Source of the DNA: Calothrix anomala FACHB-343 | Lineage (GTDB): Bacteria; Cyanobacteriota; Cyanobacteriia; Cyanobacteriales; Nostocaceae | Assembly: GCF_014696435.1 (NCBI RefSeq) | Contig: NZ_JACJQG010000021.1 | Location: 53,768 to 117,767 of the forward strand | Length of the DNA stretch: 64,000 nt | Reading direction: 5' to 3' | Shown: positions 36,860-45,291 of the stretch, piece by piece | Layout of the letters: each line of letters begins with the position of its first letter | How positions within the stretch are numbered: the first letter of the stretch is position 1 | Translations under genes and position numbers: made by a program | Notes under the pieces: model-generated | What the model saw: the letters and a program-made list of their open reading frames with translations, nothing else | Database searches by the model: none | What the model was told of the DNA's origin: nothing

Positions 36860-37090
36860 GAGCTTCTGAACCTCATTAAAGAACTTCTGAACCTCATTAA
36901 AGAACTTCTGAGCCTCATTAACGAGCTTCTGAACCTCATTAAAGAACTTCTGAGCCTCATTAACGAGCTTCTGAGCCTCATTAACGAGCTTCTGAGCCTC
37001 ATTAAAGAACTTCCGAGCCTCATTAAAGAACTTCCGAGCCTCATTAATGAGCTTCTGAACCTTATTAAAGAACTTCCGAACTTCATTAAC
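36860..37090. repeat. 21-bp minisatellite, 11 units
   Basis: Eleven direct units of GAACTTCTGAACCTCATTAAA type, each exactly 21 bp, starting at 36860, 36881, 36902 and so on to 37070. The unit keeps two frames open: plus (ELLNLIK per unit, 36851-37099) and minus (LMRFRSS per unit, 36835-37134). Variation between units changes the amino acid often (Asn/Ser, Lys/Asn, Leu/Pro), so it does not look like a protein under selection. The plus frame would start at TTG without a clear ribosome site. Confidence 0.85.
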
Positions 37091-37125
37091 GAGGTTTGAT
37101 TATAGCAAAACACATATCGCGAGGT

Positions 37126-37153
37126 GTAGGACACGGCATTGCCGTGTCCCTAC
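37126..37153. repeat. Short palindrome of the GTAGGGGCACGGCA family
   Basis: GTAGGACACGGCA directly facing TGCCGTGTCCCTAC with almost no loop. It sits between the minisatellite and the stop of the next gene. Confidence 0.65.
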
Positions 37154-37170
37154 AGAAAACCCTATAATTA

Positions 37171-37644
37171 CTAACTAGATGTAACTTTAGGCGATCTACC
37201 TTTGATAGCTTTGAAGCGTTCGCCTAATTGTTGAGCCACAGTTTTTAAACCTGGAGTCTTTTTCGCGGCTGTTTTTACATAGTCATAAACAGTTAAACTG
37301 CTACTCATCGCTTCACTACCGACTGCCAGTAGAGTATCATCTACTTGTTCAGTAATTTGGCGCATAGAAGTTAAAACTTCCGTGAGTGCAGTGGCTAATT
37401 GATAATCTTGAATAAGTTCCTCAACATCAAAACTGGCTGGAAGAATATCACGGTTCGACTGAGCAGCCGTAACGCTATTATTAACAAAAGCGAGACTTTT
37501 ATCACCCATTTTTAACAACCTACGCCGTTCTTCATTGCTGAGAGTGACTAAAAACGGTAGCTTTTTTTGGATAGTCTGTAGTGCAGTCTTAATTTCTTGG
37601 ATATCTTGGGGTGAAAGAGAGCCTGTAATGTTTTGATATGCCAT
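37171..37644 (-). CDS. Conserved hypothetical, helical protein
   Basis: 157 residues, predicted all-helical: LSPQDIQEIKTALQTIQKKLPFLVTLSNEERRRLLKMGDKSLAFVNNSVTAA, then an acidic region (FDVEELIQDYQLATALTEVLTSMRQITEQVDDTLLAVGSEAM) and a basic tail. The pattern is one I associate with a widespread uncharacterised family in cyanobacteria and Bacteroidetes. No signal or membrane segment. The ATG at 37644 fits. No partner gene is evident. Confidence 0.75.
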   Translation of the reverse strand: MAYQNITGSLSPQDIQEIKTALQTIQKKLPFLVTLSNEERRRLLKMGDKSLAFVNNSVTAAQSNRDILPASFDVEELIQDYQLATALTEVLTSMRQITEQVDDTLLAVGSEAMSSSLTVYDYVKTAAKKTPGLKTVAQQLGERFKAIKGRSPKVTSS

Positions 37645-37787
37645 CGTAGTATTACTGAGGTATTTCTAGGTTTTAGTAGCTATAGATGCTAAGTATAGAA
37701 TGCCCAGTAAAGGATGCGATCGCACATTTTTTTGTAATTATTAGTGATACAGTACTTGCGGCGCGAACCTTAGCGATTCATTTTAGA

Positions 37788-37911
37788 GAATTCCTGAAAA
37801 TAAATTATCCGACAAGTAGGGGCACGGCTTCTATAGACTTTCGGTAAAACAGAGATTTAATCGGTGCCGTGCCCCTACAATTGGGTTATTTTTGATTTGT
37901 AAGTCCCTTAT
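37788..37911. mobile_element. Decayed MITE of the AGGGACTTCCA family
   Basis: The left side GAATTCCTGAAAATAAATTA matches the interior of the end at 7399 (GACTTCCAGAAAATAAATTA). The right side is GTAAGTCCCTTA. A GTAGGGGCACGGC inverted repeat (37816-37878) is nested inside. The right terminus supplies the stop codon of the HicB gene. Confidence 0.55.
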
Positions 37912-38132
37912 GCCACATTAAATGCCTTTTCTAGTGTTTTTGGCTCTGGTAAAGGTTGACCATCTGCTAAAGAAGATTCAATTAGCATTTCTAAAACTTC
38001 CTGAGCATTTTTCAAAGCTTCTTCATAGGTATCGCCATGAGTATGACAAAATTCTCCCCATTCAGGAAGACTGACCACAAAACACTCATCTTCATCAGAC
38101 CACTGAATAATTATTGTGTAGTGAGAATTCAT
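37908..38132 (-). CDS. HicB-family antitoxin-like protein, no HicA partner
   Basis: 74 residues: YTIIIQWSDEDECFVVSLPEWGEFCHTHGDTYEEALKNAQEVLEMLIESSLADGQPLPEPKTL. This is the partial RNase H-like fold of HicB antitoxins; it lacks the C-terminal DNA-binding part present in some members. HicA, the mRNA-cleaving toxin, is absent on both sides: upstream lies the truncated Rpn gene, downstream a MITE. The stop codon TAA is the first triplet of the MITE terminus TAAGGGACTT, so the C-terminus may be truncated by its insertion. Confidence 0.85.
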   Translation of the reverse strand: MNSHYTIIIQWSDEDECFVVSLPEWGEFCHTHGDTYEEALKNAQEVLEMLIESSLADGQPLPEPKTLEKAFNVA

Positions 38133-38160
38133 TGTTGTTCTTCCTCTTGAGTTTTTTTAA

Positions 38161-38661
38161 TTTCTTCTAACCTTTATCGGGGATAAAGAACATTTTTTAG
38201 AATTATTCCAAAGCCAGCGTATCAGTATAATTTACTTAGATGAATTAGGCGAATCTGCATCTCTACCGCTAGGTATTGCTACGATAAAATTAGTAATAGA
38301 AGGGGAAGATACAGCAATTAACATAGCCAGGGAATTAATCAACCGCACCCAGCAAGCCGTTAATTTGCAACTACCACAAAAACAATTACTAGAATTGATT
38401 GAGACAATTCTAGTTTATAAATTCCCGCAAATGAGTCGAGAGGAGATAGAAGCAATGTTTGGTTTAAGTGAACTCAAGCAAACACGGGTTTATCAAGAAG
38501 CTAGAGAAGAAGGTGAACAAATAGGTAAACAAGAAGGACGTTTGGAAGCAAAATTAGAAGCTGTACCTAAGTTTTTAGCACTGGGTTTAACTGTTGAACA
38601 AATAGCACAGGCTTTAGATTTAGATGTTGCACAAGTCCAGCAAGTAGCACAGCAAACATGA
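38161..38661 (+). pseudogene. Rpn/DUF2887 gene lacking its 5' part
   Basis: An open frame without a start: from about 38212 it reads SQRISIIYLDELGESASLPL and continues as a close relative of residues 130-260 of the protein at 27510 (for example INRTQQAVNLQLPQ and SREEIEAMFGLSELKQTRVYQEAREEGEQ). The first 130 residues, holding the nuclease core, are missing. Upstream, TTTTATAA-like sequence and the divergent hicB start at 38132 mark the breakpoint. A TTG at 38365 could only start a 98-residue tail. It has a small in-frame insertion (IGKQEGRLEA) relative to the intact gene. Confidence 0.85.
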
Positions 38662-38780
38662 TAACTTTGAAGCTTCTCTTTGCTGCACAATGCTAACGTA
38701 GGGATAAAATGCACATTGGCTGCTAGCGACAAACAGCTTTGCTTTTAAACCCAACATTTTCAGCTTGCCGCGCTACTACA

Positions 38781-38888
38781 TTTACAGCATATTTCAGGTA
38801 CATGAGGTACGCGCTTCGGGGCATGGCAGTGCCAGTGCCCCTACAATCAACGATAATCTCTACCTCACTAACTGGCAATCTGCTGTAT
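38781..38888. repeat. 108-bp repeat, inverted copy at 55399-55506
   Basis: TTACAGCATATTTCAGGTAC opens it and GGCAATCTGCTGTAT closes it; the reverse complement, nearly identical, lies at 55399-55506. The middle holds GGGGCATGGCAGTGCCAGTGCC, itself a small palindrome. The rest of 38662-39008 is non-coding. Confidence 0.75.
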
Positions 38889-39008
38889 TTCTCAAAGATA
38901 ATACCTAAGATTCACCATTTACAGCCAGAAATCACTCCTTTTGATGAGGAATTATATTTATAAGTTGATTAATCTGCAAAAAGACAGATTAGCGTGGAGA
39001 ATCTCTGG

Positions 39009-40403
39009 ATGGCGCAAGATATTTTTGAATTACCCGCACCACCAATTAACTCGATGGTCGGACATTTAGTAGAACTCGGAGAAGATCCATTAGGTTTTTT
39101 GACTCGTTGTCGCGATTATGGTGATATTGTCCCGTTACGTTTAGGTTTAACACCTTCTTGTGTACTAACTAATCCAGAATATATTGAAGAAGTTCTCAAA
39201 AATCGCGAAACTTTTATTAAAAGTCGCGGCTTTCGGGTATTAAAAACTCTACTAGGTGAAGGGTTATTAACAGCAGAAGGAGAATCTTGGTTATCGCAGC
39301 GTCGTCTAGCGCAACCGGTGTTTCACCAAAGGCGAATTAATGAATATGGGGAAACAATGGTAGACTATACCAACCGCATGTTGCAAAGTTGGCAAGATGG
39401 CGAGGTTCACGATATTCATGCAGATATGATGCGGCTGACTTTGGCGATTGTCATGAAGTGCATCTTTAACGCTGATGTGGATGCTGGTGAAGCCAAAGTT
39501 GTGGCTAATGCTTTAGATGTGACAATGCATTGGTTTGAAAGCAAACGACGACAGAATTTTTTAGTTTGGGAATGGTTTCCCAGGCCGGAAAATATTCGCT
39601 ATCGTCATGCTGTGGCGGAAATGGATGCAGCTATTTATCAACTTATCAGCGATCGCCGTCAGAGTGGCGAAAAAACCAACGATTTGCTATCCATGCTGAT
39701 GGAAGCGCGGGACGAGGAAACTCAAGAACAAATGAACGATAAGTTGCTGCGTGATGAAGTCGCAACTTTAATGCTGGCAGGTCATGAAACTACAGCTAAT
39801 ACTTTATCCTGGACATGGATGTTGTTATCGCAACACCCAGAAGTGCAAGCTAAACTTTTGGCGGAGTTAAATGAAGTTCTGCAAGGAAATTTACCCACCA
39901 TTCAAGATTTATCTCGCTTAACTTACACCCAGCAAGTAATTAAAGAATCGATGCGGTTATATCCGCCAGTGTCTTTGATAGGAAGGGAAGCGGCGGAAGA
40001 CACCACCATTGGTGACTATGAAATTGCCCAAGGAACAACAATTATGATTAGTCAGTGGGTAATGCATCGCCATCCTAAATATTTCCCAAATCCCGAAGTT
40101 TTTCAACCAGAACGCTGGACAGAAGAATTTGAGAAGCAATTACCTAGAGGCGTATATTTTCCTTTTGGTGATGGCCCCCGGATATGTATTGGTAAAGGCT
40201 TTGCGCAAATGGAAGCAGCTTTATTATTGGCTACCATTGCTCAACGTTTTCAAGTTGAATTAGTGCCAGGGTTCCCCATTGTACCCCAACCCTCAATTAC
40301 ACTCCGCCCAGAATACGGGATTAAGGTAAACATTAAGCAGATTGTCAAGGGAAATGCACCTGAACAACCAATACCTAGATTCACAATGAAAACGACTACT
40401 TGA
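39009..40403 (+). CDS. Cytochrome P450, CYP110-like
   Basis: 464 residues. A soluble haem monooxygenase: the I-helix motif is MLAGHETTANTLSW, the ExxR motif is KESMRLYPPVSLIGREA, and the haem-binding loop is FPFGDGPRICIGKGFAQME with the Cys ligand. The pattern is that of CYP110, a family typical of filamentous cyanobacteria, thought to oxidise fatty acids or terpenes. The ATG at 39009 has GGAGA nine bases upstream and is preferred to a GTG at 38994. No ferredoxin or terpene synthase gene is adjacent. Confidence 0.93.
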   Translation: MAQDIFELPAPPINSMVGHLVELGEDPLGFLTRCRDYGDIVPLRLGLTPSCVLTNPEYIEEVLKNRETFIKSRGFRVLKTLLGEGLLTAEGESWLSQRRLAQPVFHQRRINEYGETMVDYTNRMLQSWQDGEVHDIHADMMRLTLAIVMKCIFNADVDAGEAKVVANALDVTMHWFESKRRQNFLVWEWFPRPENIRYRHAVAEMDAAIYQLISDRRQSGEKTNDLLSMLMEARDEETQEQMNDKLLRDEVATLMLAGHETTANTLSWTWMLLSQHPEVQAKLLAELNEVLQGNLPTIQDLSRLTYTQQVIKESMRLYPPVSLIGREAAEDTTIGDYEIAQGTTIMISQWVMHRHPKYFPNPEVFQPERWTEEFEKQLPRGVYFPFGDGPRICIGKGFAQMEAALLLATIAQRFQVELVPGFPIVPQPSITLRPEYGIKVNIKQIVKGNAPEQPIPRFTMKTTT

Positions 40404-40597
40404 TTATCCAAAAAAATATATCCTATTGCTTAATCAAATAGTTTTGGCATGTTGAATTTGCTGCGGTGGGTTTTATTACTTTAGATAGTGTTAGGTGTCT
40501 TGATAGCAGCATATTCTGTAGGTAGCTAAAAAGACAGCTAGTACTTTTTTGAAAAAAATTGCCGGACAAAGAAATATTGTGTTAAAGGAGAGAATTG

Positions 40598-40867
40598 ATG
40601 AATATTCTTGCTTGGATCGTTTTAGGACTAATTGCAGGTGCGATCGCCAAAATGATTTATCCCGGACAACAAGGGGGTAACATTATCAGCACAATCCTGT
40701 TGGGAATTGTGGGTGCGTTTATTGGTGGTAGCATATATACTTTGTTAACCACGGGAACTTTAGCCTTAACCTCCGCAGGATTTAGTATTGGTGGTTTGAT
40801 TGTCTCAGTTATTGGTGCCATTATTTGTCTATGGCTGTACTACACTTTTACTCGCAGAGCCTACTAA
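40598..40867 (+). CDS. GlsB/YeaQ/YmgE family small membrane protein
   Basis: 89 residues with three hydrophobic segments: ILAWIVLGLIAGAIAKMIYPG, IISTILLGIVGAFIGGSIYTL and IGGLIVSVIGAIICLWLYY. The family is a transglycosylase-associated/stress-response group in the inner membrane with unclear biochemical role. A strong AAAGGAGAG ribosome binding site stands eight bases before the ATG at 40598, which decides the start. Confidence 0.9.
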   Translation: MNILAWIVLGLIAGAIAKMIYPGQQGGNIISTILLGIVGAFIGGSIYTLLTTGTLALTSAGFSIGGLIVSVIGAIICLWLYYTFTRRAY

Positions 40868-40951
40868 AGCTATAGCCTCTGTTAAGAAGTTGTGACATAT
40901 TAGTCGTTACGCATAAAATAAATCAAGCTGCTAATTAGCAGAGGCTTTTTG

Positions 40952-41512
40952 ATGGCGAAAACTGGTTATTCAAGGATGCAGATGGGCAGAGTTCACAAAA
41001 CAATCAACATATTCGCAAGTGTTGTGACTTTACTTTACACTCACAGTGCGATCGCTGCCGAGAAAGTTACCTTAAAATATGGTATTTTTCGTCCTTCTGT
41101 CTCTGTTGATGAATTAACTCAATTTGCCAAAACCGGGGAAGTTTCCCAAAGTTTAAATTTCTACCTGAATCGTACAGGTCAAGATCCAAAAACAGTACGT
41201 AACATCTTAGCGCAAGAGGTAAATGCTAATCCTGTTGTCTTAGATCGAGTATTAAATAATCCAATAGGCGAATTTTTATTAGATAGAATTGGTCAATCAG
41301 TAGGTACGCCTTCAGGACAAGCAAATCGACAGGCTTTACGTTCAGCTATAGTTTTATCTGCTAGTCAAGACAGCAAAGTTTCATTAATTGAAATCATTCA
41401 AAACTACCCCACAAATGAGGTTGTTGTCGATGGCGAACGGCTCGCCCAAGCTTATAACCAACTATATATGTTGGGAGAAAATTTACAAAAAGTTTTACCT
41501 ATCCCGAAGTAA
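40952..41512 (+). CDS. Exported DUF1400 domain protein
   Basis: 186 residues. A signal peptide (about 1-36, cut after HSAIA) precedes a DUF1400 domain: VTLKYGIFRPSVSVDELTQFAKTGEVSQSLNFYLNRTGQDP and NPIGEFLLDRIGQSV. In cyanobacteria this domain usually precedes an alpha/beta hydrolase; here it stands alone, so this is either a free-standing domain or the N-terminal part of a lost longer protein. The end KVLPIPK looks natural. ATG at 40952. Confidence 0.82.
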   Translation: MAKTGYSRMQMGRVHKTINIFASVVTLLYTHSAIAAEKVTLKYGIFRPSVSVDELTQFAKTGEVSQSLNFYLNRTGQDPKTVRNILAQEVNANPVVLDRVLNNPIGEFLLDRIGQSVGTPSGQANRQALRSAIVLSASQDSKVSLIEIIQNYPTNEVVVDGERLAQAYNQLYMLGENLQKVLPIPK

Positions 41513-41533
41513 TAGCAAGAACAAAGGGGACAA

Positions 41534-41694
41534 GGGAGCATCCCAATTTTGACGCAATACCCTTCTAGGGTATTGCTATACCAACAAAGCCTGCCTTCGC
41601 AGGCTAAAAGTTTGATAGGTTGCGAAGGCAGGCTTCGTATTTCTAGCCCCACCCTTATAGGGTGAGGGCGTTTTTGCACATTTGGGATGCTCCC
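41534..41694. mobile_element. 161-bp inverted-repeat element with a hairpin cassette
   Basis: Perfect 13-bp inverted ends GGGAGCATCCCAA / TTGGGATGCTCCC. Inside are CAATACCC-TTCTA-GGGTATTG, a long stem AAGCCTGCCTTCGCA with TGCGAAGGCAGGCTT, and the shared tail TAGCCCCACCCTTATAGGGT (41644-41663). One end of the same type recurs near 36567-36591. Confidence 0.75.
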
Positions 41695-41737
41695 GTTTGT
41701 AACTCATCTAGGATTGCTATTTTTTATGAAAAATATT

Positions 41738-41862
41738 TATCGTACATAAAAGGGTTTAAGACCCCTACGTCTATACGTAGTATCATTTTCAGTCGGGGTT
41801 TAAATCCCCGACTGAAAATGTCTTTAATTTTGAATTTTGAATTTTGAATTTTGAATTGTTAA
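41738..41862. repeat. 125-bp repeat with a strong hairpin (copy A)
   Basis: Begins TTATCGTACATAAAAGGGTT; the hairpin CATTTTCAGTCGGGG / CCCCGACTGAAAATG is perfect over 15 bp; it ends in four AATTTTG heptamers. The second copy at 62050-62223 is the same except for a 48-bp insertion among the AATTTTG units. Confidence 0.85.
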
Positions 41863-42002
41863 GAATAATTAAAATCTCCAAACGCAATTGTAAAAATTGT
41901 TTGGAGAAATAATGGTGTTCCCAAAGGAGTTATTCTTACTGCAAGTCTAACAATTAGTTGTAGAGATTACGGGTAAATATCGGGGAGAAATCGGTTAGTT
42001 AT
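41863..42002. repeat. Direct repeat flanking the regulator-PBP pair, copy 1
   Basis: Begins with AATAATTAAAA, then hairpin TCTCCAAAC...GTTTGGAGA, then ATGGTGTT, then TCTAACAATTAGTTGTAGAG, and ends GGGGAGAAATCGGTTAGTTA. The second copy at 44868-45006 has the same order of parts. Copy 1 ends exactly at the response-regulator stop codon. Confidence 0.75.
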
Positions 42003-42680
42003 TTACAGCTGCTTGAGGCGATATCCTAGTCCATGAACTGTCTCAATCAAATCATCAGGTGCGCCTGCTTCTCGGAGTTTATTACGTAAACTCTTAATAT
42101 GAGATTTCACTGTTTCTTCACTGGGTGGGTCATTAAGTGACCAAATACGCTCAATAATTCCTGTGCGACTGAGTACCCGCCTACCGCTAGAAACCATGAG
42201 TTCGAGCAAAGCAAATTCTTTTGGTGTTAGATGTAAGGGGTGTGTAGCATAGTTGACTTCATAAGTGCTGGAATTTAAATGCAAATCGCCCCAACTCAAG
42301 TCTGAGAAAGAACTAGCACTTTGATTGCGGCGCAATAGGGCGCGAATCCGAGCCATTAGCTCTGGCATTTCAAAAGGTTTGACCATATAGTCATCGGCAC
42401 CTGCATCTAGCCCGGTAACTTTGTCAGCGAGGGTATCGCGTGCTGTTAACATTAAAACAGGCAGACTACGATTATGCGATCGCAAACGTTGACAAAAACT
42501 GACACCATCTAACTTAGGCAAGGTAATATCTAATACCACTAAGTCATATTCCAACCCCTTAATAAAATCCCATGCTGCTTCACCGTCTTGGGCTACATCT
42601 ACCACATATTGACGGTCAGTTAGAGCTTCCATAAGCATCTCTGCTAGTTGCACATCATCTTCGACTACCAAAATCCGCAT
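42003..42680 (-). CDS. OmpR-family response regulator
   Basis: 225 residues. The receiver domain (1-118) has the acidic pair EDD near residue 8, the phosphoacceptor Asp in LVVLDITLPKLDG near 51, the Thr in MLTARD and the Lys in MVKPFEMPEL. The C-terminal winged helix (about 128-225) shows LTPKEFALLELMVSSGRRVLSRTGIIERIW and VKSHIKSLRNKLREAG. It lies 48 bases downstream of the PBP gene on the same strand, likely cotranscribed. The kinase at 45292, transcribed in the opposite direction beyond the PBP, is a plausible partner, but this is inference. Confidence 0.94.
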   Translation of the reverse strand: MRILVVEDDVQLAEMLMEALTDRQYVVDVAQDGEAAWDFIKGLEYDLVVLDITLPKLDGVSFCQRLRSHNRSLPVLMLTARDTLADKVTGLDAGADDYMVKPFEMPELMARIRALLRRNQSASSFSDLSWGDLHLNSSTYEVNYATHPLHLTPKEFALLELMVSSGRRVLSRTGIIERIWSLNDPPSEETVKSHIKSLRNKLREAGAPDDLIETVHGLGYRLKQL

Positions 42681-42728
42681 TTCTAGAATCTTGCTAAATT
42701 AAAACACTAAGAACAATGTTTATGATTT

Positions 42729-44654
42729 TCAATTTGCTTTAGGGCGAGGAAACTTAGAAGTTGGCTGAAATCTTTCGACTGGTTCACCTGCAAGCGCCTG
42801 CTGCATAAAATCACGCCAGATAGGAGCCACCGTACCGCCACCAGTAGCGCTACGCGCTAATTGTCGGTTGTCGTCCCTTCCTACCCAAATGGCGGTTGTT
42901 AACTGCGGTACAGTACCAATAAACCAAATATCCTTTTCTGAGGAAGTTGTACCCGTTTTCCCCGCAACAGGACGGCCGATAGCTGCGCTTTTACCAGTTC
43001 CTTGATTTATTACCGTCTGCATCACATCTAAAGTGGCAGCTGATGCCCAAGGATCGAGAACTTGTTTTGGTTTAGGAGTATTATCTAGCAACACATTACC
43101 ACTACTATCAGTCACGCGGACAATAATCGTCGCTGGTGATTGCCAACCATAATTAGCAAAAGTGGCATAAGCACTAGCCATTTCTAGTGGTGTCACCCCA
43201 ATTGCCCCTAGTGGTAAAGAACTCACCGGAATCATGGGACTCATAATTCCTAAAGTCCGGCAAGTTTCAATCACTTTATTCATCCCTACAGATTTGCCCA
43301 GCTTGATAGCGGGAATATTTCGTGACAGGGACATAGCAGTACGAATTGAGATTGCGCCCATAAAACTATTATCGTAATTGCGCGGGTAATACCAACCGCT
43401 ACCATCTCGATAACTCACAGGAGAATCTAGAATTGTTGAATTAGGCGTGAATTTACCACTAGCAAAAGCAGCATAAAATACAAAAGGTTTAAAAGCAGAT
43501 CCTGGCTGACGTTGTGCTTGAGTAGCGCGGTTAAATTCGCTCTTTTTGGCATCTACACCACCAACTAATGCTTTAATAAAGTGAGTCCGAGGATCGATTG
43601 CCACCAAGGCCATTTGATTGTTATATAAGCCTCGATTTTTTAAGGTACGATGCCATTTTTGAATGGTTGTTTCTGCCATTTTTTGGAAATTGGTATCTAC
43701 TGTAGTTTGTATCCGCATTCCTCCTTTCAGCAGTGCTTCTCGCCCAAATTTTTTGACAATTTCTTGGGATACAGTATTAGTTACATAAGGTAAAGCGCTA
43801 CCTTGAAAAGACCTAATTTTCCCTAATTTAATTGGTTCTTTCAAAGCAAGATTATATTCTTGTTGGCTAATCCAATTTAATTGCAACATTCGCCCCAAAA
43901 CTTCTTTTTGTTGTTGTTTTGCCAGTTTCATATTCACAAAGGGGCTATATTCTTCTGGAGCTTGAATTAAACCAGCCAACATTGCTGATTCACCCAGGGT
44001 TAAATAAGCTGCTGATTTGTTAAAGTAAGTACGTGCGGCTGTTTGTATACCATAGTTATTGTGACCCCAATAAACTTGATTGAGGTACATTTCTAAAATC
44101 TCATCTTTACTCAAAACTTGCTCTAAGCGAATTGCTAATACTGCTTCCGCAACTTTTCGCGTCACAGCACGTTGTGGAGATAAAAAGAGATTTTTTACTA
44201 ACTGCATAGTGATTGTCGAACCACCCTCGCGCACGCCCCCAGCTGTCCAATTAACTAATGCGGCTCGTCCAATACCAGGAGGATGAATACCACGATGCTC
44301 GTAAAAGTGGCTGTCTTCACTAGCTAATACTGCTCTTTTTAAATGGGGAGAAATGTTATTTAGAGTTACTACTTCCCGATTAGCTTCTCCGTGTATCTGG
44401 GCTAAAAGTTTACCTTGAATATCATAAATATATGTTGTTTCTGAGGGAAAAAAGTTGCGCAATTGTCTCACATCTGGTAAGTCCTGGAAACTCAGAGCTA
44501 AACCAACTAATCCTCCAGAAATCACAGAGATTGATAACACAGTAGTGGAGAAGAGCGTACCCCCAGTTACTTTACCAACTTCTTGCCAAAAGTTGAGTTT
44601 AGGCAAAGTCCGAATTTTTGTTCGTTTTTTATCAATAGTTTTCCAAGAAGACAT
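42729..44654 (-). CDS. Class A penicillin-binding protein (PBP1A type)
   Basis: 641 residues. A bitopic enzyme making and cross-linking peptidoglycan: transmembrane segment about 34-56; glycosyltransferase GT51 domain about 85-255 (ASEDSHFYEHRGIHPPG, GGSTITMQLVKNL, KILEMYLNQVYWG-like EMYLNQVYWGHNNYGI); transpeptidase domain about 320-610 with SxxK in QRQPGSAFKPF, SxN in SLSRNIPAIKLG and KTG in AGKTGTTSSEKDIWFIG. Length is normal for short cyanobacterial PBP1. Regulator downstream; a 139-bp repeat lies upstream at 44868. Confidence 0.95.
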   Translation of the reverse strand: MSSWKTIDKKRTKIRTLPKLNFWQEVGKVTGGTLFSTTVLSISVISGGLVGLALSFQDLPDVRQLRNFFPSETTYIYDIQGKLLAQIHGEANREVVTLNNISPHLKRAVLASEDSHFYEHRGIHPPGIGRAALVNWTAGGVREGGSTITMQLVKNLFLSPQRAVTRKVAEAVLAIRLEQVLSKDEILEMYLNQVYWGHNNYGIQTAARTYFNKSAAYLTLGESAMLAGLIQAPEEYSPFVNMKLAKQQQKEVLGRMLQLNWISQQEYNLALKEPIKLGKIRSFQGSALPYVTNTVSQEIVKKFGREALLKGGMRIQTTVDTNFQKMAETTIQKWHRTLKNRGLYNNQMALVAIDPRTHFIKALVGGVDAKKSEFNRATQAQRQPGSAFKPFVFYAAFASGKFTPNSTILDSPVSYRDGSGWYYPRNYDNSFMGAISIRTAMSLSRNIPAIKLGKSVGMNKVIETCRTLGIMSPMIPVSSLPLGAIGVTPLEMASAYATFANYGWQSPATIIVRVTDSSGNVLLDNTPKPKQVLDPWASAATLDVMQTVINQGTGKSAAIGRPVAGKTGTTSSEKDIWFIGTVPQLTTAIWVGRDDNRQLARSATGGGTVAPIWRDFMQQALAGEPVERFQPTSKFPRPKAN

Positions 44655-44867
44655 GGCAACTCCAATTACTAAATTTGAAAATAGAGGCTAGGAGCTAGGG
44701 ACTAGGGGCTAGGGAAGGAGATTTTCTCCTGAATAGCTAATTTGTAATTTTAAATATTGCTCACTCGCTGTTAATCGAGCTATGCTCTTATTTTTCGGCA
44801 ATTAGAATAATTTTGCAAATATCACAGTAAATAAATTGCGGCAATCTTCGGAAAACAGATTTTATCC

Positions 44868-45006
44868 CTAATAATTAAAATTCTCCAAACTCGTTATTTT
44901 TAACAGCTTGGAGAAGGTATGGTGTTATAGAGGTTAATTCAATTCTTAGCTTAACAATCATTAGTGGAGATAATGGGCAGAAATCGGGTAGAAATCGGGT
45001 AGTTAC
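44868..45006. repeat. Direct repeat flanking the regulator-PBP pair, copy 2
   Basis: Same layout as 41863-42002: AATAATTAAAATTCTCCAAAC, hairpin with GCTTGGAGA, ATGGTGTT, CTTAACAATCATTAGTGGAG, and a terminal AGAAATCGGGTAGAAATCGG. The end shows two tandem AGAAATCGGGT units. It lies 214 bases upstream of the PBP start and about 290 upstream of the sensor kinase. Confidence 0.75.
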
Positions 45007-45115
45007 CTGAACCTCGATCAATTTAACCACAGAGTCACAGAGAACACAGAGAGAGAAAACCGATTTTCTGACTCACCAGGAAATCGCTAATTCTAAAATA
45101 GCCTGTTGAATTTTG

Positions 45116-45216
45116 CGGAAAGCTGCGTGCGGTGAAGCACTTGCGGTGGACGGGTTTCCCGGCATAAGCAAAGTGGTGAACCCGATTCCTCCCAACCTGG
45201 CAAACTTTCCAAGACG
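45116..45216. repeat. 101-bp insertion of the CGGAAAG...CTTTCCAAGA family
   Basis: Inserted after AATTTTG (45109-45115) and before AATTTTG (45217-45223). The ends CGGAAAG and CTTTCCAAGACG match the 48-bp insertion at 62146-62193. Its core carries GCGGTGAAGCA, GGGTTTCCCGG and GAACCCG, words shared with 63424-63475. Confidence 0.65.
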
Positions 45217-45291
45217 AATTTTGAATTCCGCCCTGCGGTACTAGGGTTTGCAGCTAGTAAAATTGTTGGGAGAGTATTGCGTGCTGTGACC

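Noticed and set aside
36860-37090. CRISPR array
   Set aside because: Units are contiguous 21-bp repeats with no spacers, and no cas genes are present. The heptamer tracts likewise lack spacers.
36835-37134. Coding genes on either strand of the 21-bp repeat
   Set aside because: Unit differences change amino acids freely on both strands and no ribosome site is present; treated as a minisatellite, kept as a finding.
37908-38300. A HicA toxin gene beside HicB
   Set aside because: Both sides were read; one holds a MITE and the other the truncated Rpn gene. No short HicA-like frame exists.
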